Assembly (NCBI GenBank): GCA_021817045.1
Contig: JAKAWG010000020.1
Location: 1-63,171, forward strand
DNA from: Acidobacteriota bacterium
Lineage (GTDB): Bacteria > Acidobacteriota > Terriglobia > UBA7540
DNA length: 63,171 nucleotides
Direction of reading: 5' to 3'
The position numbers were made by a program, and so were the translations under genes. Under the pieces are notes generated by a model. That model searched no databases, had not been told where the DNA came from, and worked only from the letters and a program-made list of their open reading frames with translations. Each line of letters opens with the position of its first letter. Position 1 is the first letter of the stretch. Shown one piece after another: positions 25,827 through 34,983 of the stretch.

Positions 25827-26963
25827 TCATCCTCGGAAGATCTCGAATGGCTCAATCGCCAGCACGCGGCGAACTCCAAAGTAACTGGAGATTGCCGTGA
25901 TTACGACCACCATCAAAAAAGGAACAATCACACTGAAGGCTGTCACCATCGCGGCGTATTCAGGCATCCTGAGCTTGGCAATGCCAATCAACGTCACGCA
26001 GAGACCGACTCCCAGGCCGTAGCCGGTCAAGGATGTAAACGCAGCTTGAAAGAGAATGATGCTGACCAGTTCTCGGTTCGTCGTACCGATCGCTTTCAAA
26101 GCGCCGAACCTCTCCAGATTCTCCAGAATGAAGGTGTAAAAGGTCTGGCCCGAAACCGACAGGCCGACAATGAAACTGACCGCTGTAATAATCAGCAGGT
26201 TCATGCCAAATCCTGAATGAAAGATGTAGAAATCAACCGTTCGGCCAATAAATTCGTCTTTCGTCAGCGCCAGGTAGCCGAGCGCCTTAGCTTGCTCTTT
26301 GATCCTTGGGATGTCGCTCGCACTCTGGGGCACTATCAGAACGTAAGAGATGGTGTACCGGGGATTGGGAATGTACTGGAGGCATCGGTAATACGTGGTG
26401 TAGAGAGTCGGCAGACCGAATAAACTCGACGTCGAAACCTTAGCAATCCCTACAACGACTGCGCGATGATCGTTCAGCTCAAATTCCGTGCCGATATGAG
26501 GATTTCCAAGTTTGGGAAAGTCGGCATCCTTGACTGCGACGAAGCCGCCCTCCGCGTAAATATCCTGAATTTTGCCTTGGATCAGCTCGGGCCGCCCGTA
26601 AAGGCTTGTGTCGTCCAACCCGATAATCATAGCTGGCTGATAGGCGCCGTCCGAAAGCTTAAGAAGCGCGCTGCCGGAATAAAGCGGGACGGCGTATTTG
26701 ACGCCCTGCATGCTCCGCACCGCGTCCAACACGTAATCCGGTATGCCGACGGTGTTTAGTGGGTTTTCGACCGACGGATCCATGACCCAAATCGGAGCGC
26801 CAATGTTGATCACGGTCGCGGCCGAATGGTTCATGACACCCCCAAACATCGACGTAACGAACATCATCAAGAAGACCGCGAAAGTGATACCGGCCAGTAG
26901 CGCAGTAAACTTTGACTTGTCGTTGACGACGAGCTTGTAGGCGAGCTTGAGGATTCCCTTCAT
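25827..26963 (-). CDS. ABC transporter permease, FtsX/MacB (DevC-like)
   Basis: The protein is 378 aa from the ATG at 26963. One N-terminal membrane helix (FTALLAGITFAVFLMMFV), a periplasmic domain of about 200 residues and three C-terminal helices (MNLLIITAVSFIVGLSV; LVSIILFQAAFTSLTGYGLG; FSVIVPFLMVVVITAISSYFG, quoted in part) give the MacB-type four-helix layout. It is the first gene of the efflux operon, followed by the ATPase, fusion protein and outer membrane factor with overlaps. A palindromic operator candidate lies about 50 bp upstream. Confidence 0.92.
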   Translation of the reverse strand: MKGILKLAYKLVVNDKSKFTALLAGITFAVFLMMFVTSMFGGVMNHSAATVINIGAPIWVMDPSVENPLNTVGIPDYVLDAVRSMQGVKYAVPLYSGSALLKLSDGAYQPAMIIGLDDTSLYGRPELIQGKIQDIYAEGGFVAVKDADFPKLGNPHIGTEFELNDHRAVVVGIAKVSTSSLFGLPTLYTTYYRCLQYIPNPRYTISYVLIVPQSASDIPRIKEQAKALGYLALTKDEFIGRTVDFYIFHSGFGMNLLIITAVSFIVGLSVSGQTFYTFILENLERFGALKAIGTTNRELVSIILFQAAFTSLTGYGLGVGLCVTLIGIAKLRMPEYAAMVTAFSVIVPFLMVVVITAISSYFGVRRVLAIEPFEIFRG

Positions 26964-27010
26964 CGCACACGTTCCACACAAGCATTGTCGTCATTCCCCA
27001 GATTCCGCGC

Positions 27011-27026
27011 GGTGACGTTCGTCACA
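27011..27026 (-). promoter_or_regulatory. Candidate CRP/FNR-like operator of the efflux operon
   Basis: A 16-bp site reads TGTGA-N6-TCACC on the minus strand, with a perfect core of GTGACG and CGTCAC arms. It differs at one base from the E. coli CRP consensus TGTGA-N6-TCACA. It lies about 48-63 bp before the permease start, a place where a regulator could act. A TetR-type repressor would also fit such a palindrome. Confidence 0.4.
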
Positions 27027-27158
27027 CTACTTGCACCGCGAAGCCTGGTTGTGCTAACCCTGCGTCCTGCCGAACACACGCGAAACGTCAAAGGAGCCGC
27101 GAAAGGCTGCCTCACGCTTTCCGCCCATGTTCCTGGAGGCACAAACCGCCGATTCCTC

Positions 27159-29879
27159 TTAAAAGGTCCACCTCAGGCCAAGGCGAAAGGTTCGTGGGGG
27201 CTCAATAGCCAAAGGGACGCGATCCTGGAACGTTGGTCCCGTCAGAGGATTCTCCAAAGTATTGTTGCTGGTGTTGAGGGCGTTAAAAGCGTCCAAAAAA
27301 GTGGAAAGCTGGCCCCGAAGCAGGTTAAAGTCTCGAGCCAGCCGGAGATCGAGCGTGGAATTATATTCGGTTTGGAAGCCGCCGGGGTGTCCGCGCGGAG
27401 TTGCCATCACGAAAAATGGACCTTGATTGAATCCATTGACGAACAGCAGGCGTCCGAAGGGTAAGCCGTCGTAATATTTCCCAACGGCGGCGACATAGAA
27501 CCCATGATGGAAGTGATAAATCGCAGCGAGCTTTCCCACGAAGGCACGATCGAAATACGTTCGGCCCGTGGCCATCACGAAAGTGTTGGGGTCGATGCCA
27601 AGGGTTCCAATGGCGCCCGTGTCGTTTTCGAAGACCGAATCGCCTGGACTGGTTGTCGCCAGCGTTCGCAGCCCTAAGAAGCTTGCCGAGAATTGCACGC
27701 GCCGCTCAACGCTACCTTGTAAGCGAATCTCGAAAGCTTCGGAGTGCGCCTCAAGGCCGGGATTGGTCAAAACGAGCAGGTCGTGCCCGAGCGCCGCGAG
27801 GTTTTCGTTATAAAGCGTAAGGAGTTGGTCGTCGGAAGTTCCGTAAATGCCATCGTTTCCAGGGTCCAACACGGGAACCGGCGAGTAATCCGCAAAGGGG
27901 ACGCCGGCGTTGCGGATGCCAACCAGGCGGTAGTCATCACGGCGGAGCAGGCGCAGGCTGGCCTGTAAGTGTGGGCCGAAATCCTGCTCCAGGCCGGCGG
28001 TGATTTCGTCGGTGAAAGGATAAGCGAGACCAGGATCCAGCACGGAGTGCGGTCCTCCAAACAGGCGCAAGATTTCTCCCGAAGCCCGGTTGATGGTTTC
28101 TCCGCCGAGAGCGGCGGGATCACCGAAATCCAGATATTTTCCCTGAAGCAGGTGCGCGTACCGCGACCAACTGGCACGCAGCACCGGGCCGTGCCGCGTC
28201 AAGGGCACCGTAAGGCCAATCCGAGGTTCCACGGTGGTCCAGTTGATTCCATTGTTGCCGCCCGTCGCTCGGCCGGAGGCGAAGTCCGTTCGCAGTCCGG
28301 GCGACAATGAAAGACACCGAAAAGGCTGCCACGCATCCTGGAGAAAGAGGGCCAGGTTTTGGACGTGGGCACGTGCCTTCGTCGGCGTATTCCAGCGCAC
28401 GAGCTCCGACGGACTTCCGGACACTAGAATTTGCTCTTCGTTACCGAACGCGTTCCACCGATTGGCAAAATCGCTCCTTTCCCAATCAACGTCTGCCCGC
28501 AGGCTATGAAATCCCAAGGTATTTTTCAAACCGCCCTGGAAAGACAGGTAACCCTCATAGATTCCTCGCCAACCGGAAAGCGAAAACGGCGCCACACCCG
28601 ACCGCTGCATGGACGGAAGGTCCAGCGTACTGAGAAGCGGAGGGCTATTTTGGAGCCCGGAGGAAATCACCGCGTTGGTCACGCCGAAGCCCGCACTGAG
28701 CACCTTTGAGGGGCTCAGACTCTTGTTCCAGGTCGCCTGAAATTGATTGAAGCTTCGGTCGCCGATGGTTGTGGAGGTCGGGCTAATCAGCAAGCTTGCG
28801 CCCTGCCGCGAATCAAATATGTGCTCGGCGGCGTAAAGGAGGTTCCATTGCTGCGTCGTGTTCTGCCAGGGCGTGAGCCGAAGCAGCGCGCGACTGACGT
28901 GAGCACGAATGGGAGCTGAGAAGCCGCCCAGGCTCTTGTCGAGCCGCTGGGTTGAGCCGGAAACAAAGAATGGCATAGTAGCGCCGCCCAGGCGCAGCTT
29001 TCCGCCCAATTGGCCGCTGAAATCCTCCAGGTTGTTCATTCGCTCAGGCCCAGGAAAATGGAGGCGCCGCAAACGATTATTCATGTTGTCAGACTGGAGC
29101 GCTCGGGCCGAATAAAAGAACTGCGTTGCTCCATGGAGCGTCTTGGACGGCGGCGGCACTTCAACGGCGACGTCGCTTCCGGAACCCGCCAACGAAGTCG
29201 GTTTGGACGCTGTCGTCACATTTACCTCGCGTAGGGCGTCGATTCCTGGATCAACAAGCGCCTTTCCCGTGGTGTACGGATCAGTTTCGTCGAAGCCGTT
29301 CAAACTGTAGCGATTCTCCGTCCAGGAAGCGCCAAGGGCGCCAAATAGGGCGGGATTCGCGGTTTCGAGTTCAGAGACGTCCAGATGGGTGGTGACGGTA
29401 GAAGTTACCTGGCTCTCAAGCAACGACCAGACGTTGCGGGAGTTAGGAAGCTCTTGCAACCCAGTTGAATTGACGTCCTTGCCCCACCACGGCTCGATCC
29501 GGTGTGAACTGATCAACAAGAGTTCAGGCTTGGTTCCCGCGCGTGGCGGCAGGAGCAAGAGGCGAAGGCTTATGGTGCCGTCTGGAGGAAGGAAAAGATG
29601 ACCCACACGAGCGTGCCAGGAACGGTACAGCGAAGTGAGCGCGTAGGAGCCGTTCGGCAGTCCAATAAATTCAAAGTTGCCGTGGCTATCTGAAGTGGTT
29701 GCCGCAAGTGGTGTCTTGCACCCGGATCTGACCAGTTGCAGGCGAACCCCGGAAATGGGCTGGCCAGAAGAAGAAACAACCGAACCGAGCAGCCCGCTTG
29801 ACCGCACTTGGCAGCAACCCAGCCTGCCAGCCAAGAGAATGGCCGGAAACACCCAGGAAACTGCCCCAACGAGCCGCAT
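27159..29879 (-). CDS. Oar-like TonB-dependent receptor family outer membrane protein with N-terminal carboxypeptidase regulatory-like domain
   Basis: The protein is 906 aa. The signal peptide (VSWVFPAILLAGRLGCCQ) is followed by a CarboxypepD_reg-like fold (GLLGSVVSSSGQPISGVRLQ...GNFEFIGLPNGSYAL), a degenerate plug region (ENRYSLNGFDETDPYTTG) and a long beta-barrel that ends in Phe (RLGLRWTF), as expected for Bam-dependent barrels. Such Oar-like proteins are greatly expanded in Acidobacteria and are assumed to take up or bind large substrates. I see no clear TonB box. The stop lies about 200 bp from the efflux operon. The gene begins 15 bp after the trxB stop, so the two may be co-transcribed. 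Confidence 0.88.
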   Translation of the reverse strand: MRLVGAVSWVFPAILLAGRLGCCQVRSSGLLGSVVSSSGQPISGVRLQLVRSGCKTPLAATTSDSHGNFEFIGLPNGSYALTSLYRSWHARVGHLFLPPDGTISLRLLLLPPRAGTKPELLLISSHRIEPWWGKDVNSTGLQELPNSRNVWSLLESQVTSTVTTHLDVSELETANPALFGALGASWTENRYSLNGFDETDPYTTGKALVDPGIDALREVNVTTASKPTSLAGSGSDVAVEVPPPSKTLHGATQFFYSARALQSDNMNNRLRRLHFPGPERMNNLEDFSGQLGGKLRLGGATMPFFVSGSTQRLDKSLGGFSAPIRAHVSRALLRLTPWQNTTQQWNLLYAAEHIFDSRQGASLLISPTSTTIGDRSFNQFQATWNKSLSPSKVLSAGFGVTNAVISSGLQNSPPLLSTLDLPSMQRSGVAPFSLSGWRGIYEGYLSFQGGLKNTLGFHSLRADVDWERSDFANRWNAFGNEEQILVSGSPSELVRWNTPTKARAHVQNLALFLQDAWQPFRCLSLSPGLRTDFASGRATGGNNGINWTTVEPRIGLTVPLTRHGPVLRASWSRYAHLLQGKYLDFGDPAALGGETINRASGEILRLFGGPHSVLDPGLAYPFTDEITAGLEQDFGPHLQASLRLLRRDDYRLVGIRNAGVPFADYSPVPVLDPGNDGIYGTSDDQLLTLYNENLAALGHDLLVLTNPGLEAHSEAFEIRLQGSVERRVQFSASFLGLRTLATTSPGDSVFENDTGAIGTLGIDPNTFVMATGRTYFDRAFVGKLAAIYHFHHGFYVAAVGKYYDGLPFGRLLFVNGFNQGPFFVMATPRGHPGGFQTEYNSTLDLRLARDFNLLRGQLSTFLDAFNALNTSNNTLENPLTGPTFQDRVPLAIEPPRTFRLGLRWTF

Positions 29880-29893
29880 GGTAAGCGATCATA

Positions 29894-30814
29894 TTATGCC
29901 TCTTCTTGCAGGAATCGCTCGGCATCAATCGCCGCCATGCACCCAGAGCCGGCGGCCGTAACCGCTTGGCGATAGACGCGGTCCTGCACGTCGCCGGAGG
30001 CAAAAACGCCCGGCACATTGGTTTTGCTTCCGTTTCGGGTCTTGAGATAGCCGAGATCGTCCGTCTCAAGCTGGCCCTTGAAGAGGGCGGTGTTGGGCGA
30101 GTGGCCGATGCCGATGAAAACTCCGTCGCAAGGATAGTCGGATTCCCTGCCCGTTTTCACGTCCTTCAGTTGCACGCCCGTCACTTCGCCTTTATCCGGA
30201 TCATGGATGTCGGCCACAACGGAATTCCATATCATCTTGACCTTCTCGTTGCGAAGCAGGCGGTCGGCCATGATCTTAGAAGCGCGGAGTTGGTTGCGCC
30301 GGTGAATCACGCTGACGCGGTTGGCGTAACGAGTTAGGAGGAGAGCGTCTTCGGCGGCCGTATCGCCGCCACCCACCACGGCCACTTCCTTGCCCCGAAA
30401 GAAATAGCCGTCGCACGTGGCGCACGTGGATACGCCGTGACCGAGCAGGCGCTTTTCGGATTCGAGGCCAAGCATCTTCGCCGAAGCGCCGGAAGCGATA
30501 ATCAGCGTGCGTGTTTCGATCGTTTCATCGCCCAGTTCCAGCCGGAACGGGCGGCGCGAAAGACCCACGTGAGTCACGTCTCCTTCCTTGAGCTCCGCGC
30601 CAAACTCCACCGCTTGTTTCTGCATCATCTCGATGAGCTCGGGGCCCTGCACGCCTTTGGGAAATCCGGGATAATTCTCCACCAGCGTGGTGAGGCTAAG
30701 CTGACCTCCCGCTTCGAGGCCCCGGATGACGAGCGGGGACAAATTAGCCCGCGCCGTATAAATGGCCGCCGTCAAGCCGGCACAGCCAGAGCCTATTATC
30801 ACCACGTTTCTCAT
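29894..30814 (-). CDS. trxB: Thioredoxin reductase (NADPH)
   Basis: The protein is 306 aa from the ATG at 30814 (GGAGGCGACGAG upstream). FAD-binding VVIIGSGCAGLTAAIYTARA, the redox pair CATC (C131 and C134), the NADPH-binding VAVVGGGDTAAEDALLL, and the C-terminal FAD motif FASGDVQDRVYRQAVTAAGSGCMAA are all intact. It reduces thioredoxin in the cytoplasm. It lies between the VWFA protein gene upstream and the Oar-like receptor gene. Confidence 0.96.
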   Translation of the reverse strand: MRNVVIIGSGCAGLTAAIYTARANLSPLVIRGLEAGGQLSLTTLVENYPGFPKGVQGPELIEMMQKQAVEFGAELKEGDVTHVGLSRRPFRLELGDETIETRTLIIASGASAKMLGLESEKRLLGHGVSTCATCDGYFFRGKEVAVVGGGDTAAEDALLLTRYANRVSVIHRRNQLRASKIMADRLLRNEKVKMIWNSVVADIHDPDKGEVTGVQLKDVKTGRESDYPCDGVFIGIGHSPNTALFKGQLETDDLGYLKTRNGSKTNVPGVFASGDVQDRVYRQAVTAAGSGCMAAIDAERFLQEEA

Positions 30815-30908
30815 CTCGTCGCCTCCAACTGGGCTACCCACACCTTCACGCTTCGCGCGGACTCATCGCGCGCCAGGCTGATTTGATGCGGGAGAGGTTG
30901 AGTCCGTT

Positions 30909-32033
30909 CTATCGGTTAGCGAGGGCGAAATATCCCGTCTTGTAGCGCACCTTCACGTCGCGCCGCCGAACGACAACCCGGATGCGGCGATAAGTTCCGT
31001 CCAGGTTTTGGTCCGTCGGCGTGTAGCCGATGCTGTATTGAGAATGAAGCTCACGCCCGAGAGATTGCAGCGCGTCCGAGAGGTGCATCAAGCGCTCGGC
31101 GGTGTATATTCCGCTCCTTGCACCGAGGCCGATATTTTCGTAGCCGGACGGATCCATGGTCCCGTGAGAGAGATAGCCGGTGGCAAGGTCGGCTCCAACC
31201 TCTTTTTCGAGGGGAAAGAATGAACCGCCCCCCGTGTCTTCCGCTAGTTCGCGCAGGTACTTGTCGCCTGGGTTCGCGAAACCGTAGGTTGAATTTCCGA
31301 TCGTATAGATTGCGGTCTCGGCGCGGTGAGCCATGGAAATCGCCTCAGCCATGGTGTGCTTGCTCTGGACGTCCAGGCCGTCACTGATCACTACCAGCAG
31401 CCTCCGCGTGTCCTCAGGCGGGCCTGCATGAAGCATTTTTTCGCAAGCGTTGTAGATGGCGTCGTACAAGGCCTTGCCGCCGCCCGCCTTCAAGCTGCGA
31501 ATTTTGGTGTTCAGCAGATCGGGGTCGGAGGTGAAGTCCTGAACGAGATTGCTGCTTTCGTCAAACGTTTCAAGAAAAATCTTGTTGCGAGCGTTCTGGG
31601 CGGCAAGAATGTTGTAAACGAATTCTGAGGCGGCGTCGCGCTCGAACTTCATCTGCATCTTCATGCTGTTGCTGGTGTCGAGCACCAGGCCGATACGCAG
31701 AGGCGGGAGGGGTTCCTGGCGGAAATAAGTGATGCTCTGCCGCTTCCCGTCTTCGAACACTTCAAAATCTTTCCGGGTAAGGTCGATCACCGGAAACCCG
31801 CGCTTGTTCAGCACGCTGACGGGAACGTTGATGACGATGACTTTTCGAACGATCTTACCGGCGTTAGTGGGAGCGACCTGGCTCGCGGAGAAGGCAGCAG
31901 GCGCAGTCGTGGCCGTGCGCTTCGAGGATCGTGCGCACATTACGGCCGGCGCCGCGGCGAGGATTGCCGCCAGCACTACCGCTCGCGCGCCCAGCCTGAT
32001 CAAAAATCCAGGAAACATCACCTTTCGGAGCAT
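30909..32033 (-). CDS. VWFA-related protein of the acidobacterial type
   Basis: The protein is 374 aa. The start at 32033 is fixed by a strong Shine-Dalgarno (32041-32048) and by the signal peptide it opens (LIRLGARAVVLAAILAAAPAVMCA). A long in-frame extension upstream is not coding-like. The linker region VIVINVPVSVLNKRGFPVIDLTRKDFEVFEDG (quoted in part from VNVPV-like to FEVFEDG) and the MIDAS-bearing VWA domain (GLVLDTSNSM) are the hallmarks of the VWFA-related acidobacterial domain family. The VWA domain runs to about residue 300. It is probably a secreted or surface protein that binds ligand through a metal ion; partner unknown. Confidence 0.9.
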   Translation of the reverse strand: MLRKVMFPGFLIRLGARAVVLAAILAAAPAVMCARSSKRTATTAPAAFSASQVAPTNAGKIVRKVIVINVPVSVLNKRGFPVIDLTRKDFEVFEDGKRQSITYFRQEPLPPLRIGLVLDTSNSMKMQMKFERDAASEFVYNILAAQNARNKIFLETFDESSNLVQDFTSDPDLLNTKIRSLKAGGGKALYDAIYNACEKMLHAGPPEDTRRLLVVISDGLDVQSKHTMAEAISMAHRAETAIYTIGNSTYGFANPGDKYLRELAEDTGGGSFFPLEKEVGADLATGYLSHGTMDPSGYENIGLGARSGIYTAERLMHLSDALQSLGRELHSQYSIGYTPTDQNLDGTYRRIRVVVRRRDVKVRYKTGYFALANR

Positions 32034-32040
32034 GGTTCTT

Positions 32041-32048
32041 TCACCTCC
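32041..32048 (-). promoter_or_regulatory. Shine-Dalgarno deciding the VWFA protein start
   Basis: GGAGGTGA lies 7 nt before the ATG at 32033 on the minus strand. This is near-perfect complementarity to the 16S 3' end and rules out the long upstream extension. Confidence 0.65.
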
Positions 32049-32236
32049 CGGCAGACGCTCAACCGCAGACCGGCTTGGCCTTTTATCATACCGCAAAGCG
32101 GGCGCACTTGCAGGCTCGGCCGCCAGGTCCTGAGGATTGCACGGTCTACTGACGAGACACTCGTGAAGCGCATCTTGCCGATGTGGGCCACCAGGAAGCC
32201 GCTGCCGTTTGCATCCTTCGGGTGTCACGAAGCGGC

Positions 32237-32974
32237 CTAGCGGACTGTAGTGAAGTCCTCGAAGTGATTCCACGAGCGGCCATCCAAACCAACACGCCGG
32301 AACGCTGCGATATTCGCCGTCGGCGTTTCTACGGAGACAAAATCTTTGCGATTTGTGCGGATGAAGGCTACGACTTTGCGGATCGACGGCAGCCACATGT
32401 CGTCAAGCGCAATATAGCCGCCTTGCGGGCAAAGCTCAGACCCCAGAGTAAAGTCCACCAAGGCATCGTCGAACCTATGATTTCCGTCAATAAAAATTAC
32501 GTCAAACCGTTCGCCCGCCTCACCGAAATTCGCTAGTGCCGGGACCGACTTCGCGTCCACGAAGCGGAATTTCTCCTCCATCCCCAGTGTCCGGACATTC
32601 GCAAGCCCGATACCGTGCCACGCGGATCGCTCGAAAGGGTCCACGGCGGTGTGGTGGCCAATATTGTTCCGAGCGATTGCAGCCAGGAAACTGACAGTTG
32701 AAAACCCATAGGCTAAGCCGACCTCAAGGGTCTTCTTCGGTCGCTCCTCCAGACACAACTGGTAGAGCCACATGCAAGTTGGCTGCGTAGCCGAAGTAAC
32801 GCCGTCAAGCGGATATGCCCTGCCGTCTTCGCCAACCTGCGGCTCTCCCGAGAACATCGAAACCAGGCGAGCCCCAAACGGCTCGGGGATATCGATCGGA
32901 GCCACCGCCGGCGCCGGGTTACGGTCCCGGCCCACGAGCCTGTTCATCGCCCTCATGCTCTCTCTGAGATTCAC
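32237..32974 (-). CDS. Class I SAM-dependent methyltransferase (Methyltransf_24 type)
   Basis: The protein is 245 aa from a GTG at 32974 with GGAGG just upstream. The Rossmann methyltransferase core is evident: motif I KTLEVGLAYGFSTVSFLAAI, AVDPFE, FVDAKSVPAL, motif IV FDVIFIDGNHRFDDALVDF and GGYIALDDMWLPSIRKVV. The family often modifies sugars or small metabolites and is frequent near surface polysaccharide genes. Nothing nearby reveals the substrate. It is separated from the VWFA gene by about 200 bp. Confidence 0.85.
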   Translation of the reverse strand: MNLRESMRAMNRLVGRDRNPAPAVAPIDIPEPFGARLVSMFSGEPQVGEDGRAYPLDGVTSATQPTCMWLYQLCLEERPKKTLEVGLAYGFSTVSFLAAIARNNIGHHTAVDPFERSAWHGIGLANVRTLGMEEKFRFVDAKSVPALANFGEAGERFDVIFIDGNHRFDDALVDFTLGSELCPQGGYIALDDMWLPSIRKVVAFIRTNRKDFVSVETPTANIAAFRRVGLDGRSWNHFEDFTTVR

Positions 32975-33133
32975 CTTGCCTCCGCCATGTCGGGTCTTGA
33001 GCTAGGTGCAAACGATGCTCACCCGGGGTGGGAGCGAATACGGCCCTAGATTGTAGCGCCGCCTTCGGTCTGCAACGCTTCGGCTGTTCCCGGCGCCCAA
33101 ACAACAAGCCGCGGGCCAAGGCATGTCAGCGGC

Positions 33134-34117
33134 TCACAGACCCAGGCGTTTCCGAGCCAGAACGACGGCGCCGAGAGCGCCGGCGTCATCACCAAGCTTT
33201 CCCGGAAGGATCTTCACTCCCTTCACCGCTTTTGCATGGAGGAAGTATTCTTGTGCGGTCTCGCGGATAGGTTTGACGAAGTCCTCCCCCAAGCGTTCGG
33301 CGATGCCGCCGCCCACGATGACGCGCTCCGGATCGAAAGCATTGACCACGTTGGCAACCAGGATGCCGAGATAATACTGAGCACGCTTCATGACCTCCTT
33401 CATGACCGGATCCTCCTTCGCCAGTGCCACCTGGATGATGCTGCTCGTCATACGGTCTTTTTTCCGCTCATCCATGATGTCGAACACGGCGCTTTTGCGG
33501 CCACTTTTTACCGCGTCGCGCACGTCGCGCTCCATCGCCGTACGACTGGCCAAAGCCTCCGCGCAGCCCCGCCGCCCGCAACTGCACACCGGGCCGTCAG
33601 CCAACAACACCGTGTGACCCAGTTCTCCTGCCCAACCGTGTCCGCCTTCGTAGAGCTCTCCATTACAGATGATGCCACCGCCTATTCCTGTGCCGACGAA
33701 TATCCCAACGAGTTGGGCAACGCGTGCGCCCGCGCCGAGAGCGTGTTCTCCCATCACGCCGACGTTGACGTCGTTATCCACCACCACGGGCACGCCGAGT
33801 CGCGACCGTAAGCCTTCGCCCAGCGGCACATTCCGCCAACCCAGGTTTGGCGCTTCGGTAACCACGCCGCGCTTGACGTCAATGGCTCCGGGCGCGCCAA
33901 TGCTGACGGCAGCAAGCGACTTCACTTTCACACCCGCATCAGCGGCCGCCTGCTCGACGACGCGGGCGATTTCATGGATCAGCGCCTTGGCCTTCACCCC
34001 CGCATCCGTCCTCTTCTTTCCGGTGGCCAAAATCTTGTAATTGCGGTCGGCCACAATGGCTTTAATGCTCGTGCCGCCCAGATCGACGCCTGCTACGATC
34101 CCTCTCTTCTTGGGCAT
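33134..34117 (-). CDS. ROK family sugar kinase (glucokinase-like)
   Basis: The protein is 327 aa. The ATG at 34117 is preferred over the TTG at 34123 because GAGG lies 6 nt before it. ATP site VAGVDLGGTSIKAIVAD, sugar-binding NLGWRNVP and VVDNDVNVG, GTGIGGGIICNG, the ROK zinc motif (H in GELGHTVL; CSCGRRGCAE) and GGGIAER near the C-terminus are all present. It is probably a cytoplasmic glucokinase or related hexose kinase feeding glycolysis. The zinc-site cysteines are intact, favouring a catalytic kinase; there is no DNA-binding domain. Confidence 0.92.
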   Translation of the reverse strand: MPKKRGIVAGVDLGGTSIKAIVADRNYKILATGKKRTDAGVKAKALIHEIARVVEQAAADAGVKVKSLAAVSIGAPGAIDVKRGVVTEAPNLGWRNVPLGEGLRSRLGVPVVVDNDVNVGVMGEHALGAGARVAQLVGIFVGTGIGGGIICNGELYEGGHGWAGELGHTVLLADGPVCSCGRRGCAEALASRTAMERDVRDAVKSGRKSAVFDIMDERKKDRMTSSIIQVALAKEDPVMKEVMKRAQYYLGILVANVVNAFDPERVIVGGGIAERLGEDFVKPIRETAQEYFLHAKAVKGVKILPGKLGDDAGALGAVVLARKRLGL

Positions 34118-34140
34118 CCTCAACCTCGATTTCGCTTCGT

Positions 34141-34197
34141 GTCACCCCCGCGAAAGCGGGGGCCAGCTTCCTGGATTCCCGCTTTCGCGGGAATGAC
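34141..34197. repeat. Intergenic repeat copy A (57-bp double palindrome)
   Basis: Two hairpins separated by about 10 bp: cccccgcgaaagcggggg and then attcccgctttcgcgggaat, ending in gac. The same unit recurs at 39540-39598 and, truncated, at 57975-58014. The two stems share the CGCGAAAGCG/CGCTTTCGCG core in opposite sense, so the entire unit could also fold as one long stem. Confidence 0.8.
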
Positions 34198-34347
34198 CAA
34201 TACGGGTGACTCTCGAACCATGTAGCGCATCAGACCCCGATGCGAGGCATAGGGTCTGCGGTTTGTCCGAAAAGCCGCGGACCCCATGAGGTGCGCGGTC
34301 CGCGATGCTCACTTTGTGTCTAAGTGGTGGCCATTAAGAAGTGCCTT

Positions 34348-34983
34348 TCACAAGTCCCTCAGAAACGGGTTCTGCGCGCGCTCGCTACCTAAAATCGTGG
34401 AAGGCCCATGTCCTGGAAAGACGGGCGTTTCATCCGGGAAGCGGCGCAGAATTTGATGGAGCGAGTGCAAGATTTGCTCATAATCCCCTCCCCACAAGTC
34501 CGTTCGCCCAATGCTGCCTTTGAAAAGCGTATCTCCCGAAAAGAGTCTAGCACTTTCACCGGTAAGGTAAAGCGAAAGGCTGCCCGGAGAATGTCCAGGC
34601 GTTGCCGAGACCTCGAGCCTCAGTAGCCCGGCGATAACCACGTCGCCATCCTTGAGGCGCTCATCCACCTTAGCTATTTCCGGGGCGCGCACGCCAAGCC
34701 AGGCCGCCTGCTCGGCAAGGTTTTCGTACAGTGGCAGGTCCGCGCCGTGCATCAATACGGCCGCCCCGGTCGCCTTTTGCAGTTTGTGAATCCCGCCAAC
34801 GTGATCGATGTGAGCGTGGGTGGAGACGATGTATTTTGCCTTCAAATGATGACGCCGCAAAATTTCCTGCACGCGTTCCGTCTCGTCTCCCGGATCGATC
34901 ACCACGGCATCGCCTGTGGTTTCGTCGCCGAGAATCGAGCAGTTGCAGGCTAACAGACCGACCGGCAAAACCTCATGGATCAT
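34348..34983 (-). CDS. MBL-fold metallo-hydrolase (glyoxalase II-like)
   Basis: The protein is 211 aa. The zinc motif THAHIDHVGG (H56, H58, D60, H61), the later ligands in ATPGHSPGSLSLYL, the bridging Asp in LFSGDTLFKGSIGRTDL and the C-terminal His in VFPGHGPSTILGSE complete the binuclear site. It resembles YcbL/GloB-type hydroxyacylglutathione hydrolases; activity on a thioester such as lactoylglutathione or another thiol is likely. Its ATG overlaps the rsmB stop (ATGA), so it is translated in coupling with rsmB. Confidence 0.92.
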   Translation of the reverse strand: MIHEVLPVGLLACNCSILGDETTGDAVVIDPGDETERVQEILRRHHLKAKYIVSTHAHIDHVGGIHKLQKATGAAVLMHGADLPLYENLAEQAAWLGVRAPEIAKVDERLKDGDVVIAGLLRLEVSATPGHSPGSLSLYLTGESARLFSGDTLFKGSIGRTDLWGGDYEQILHSLHQILRRFPDETPVFPGHGPSTILGSERAQNPFLRDL

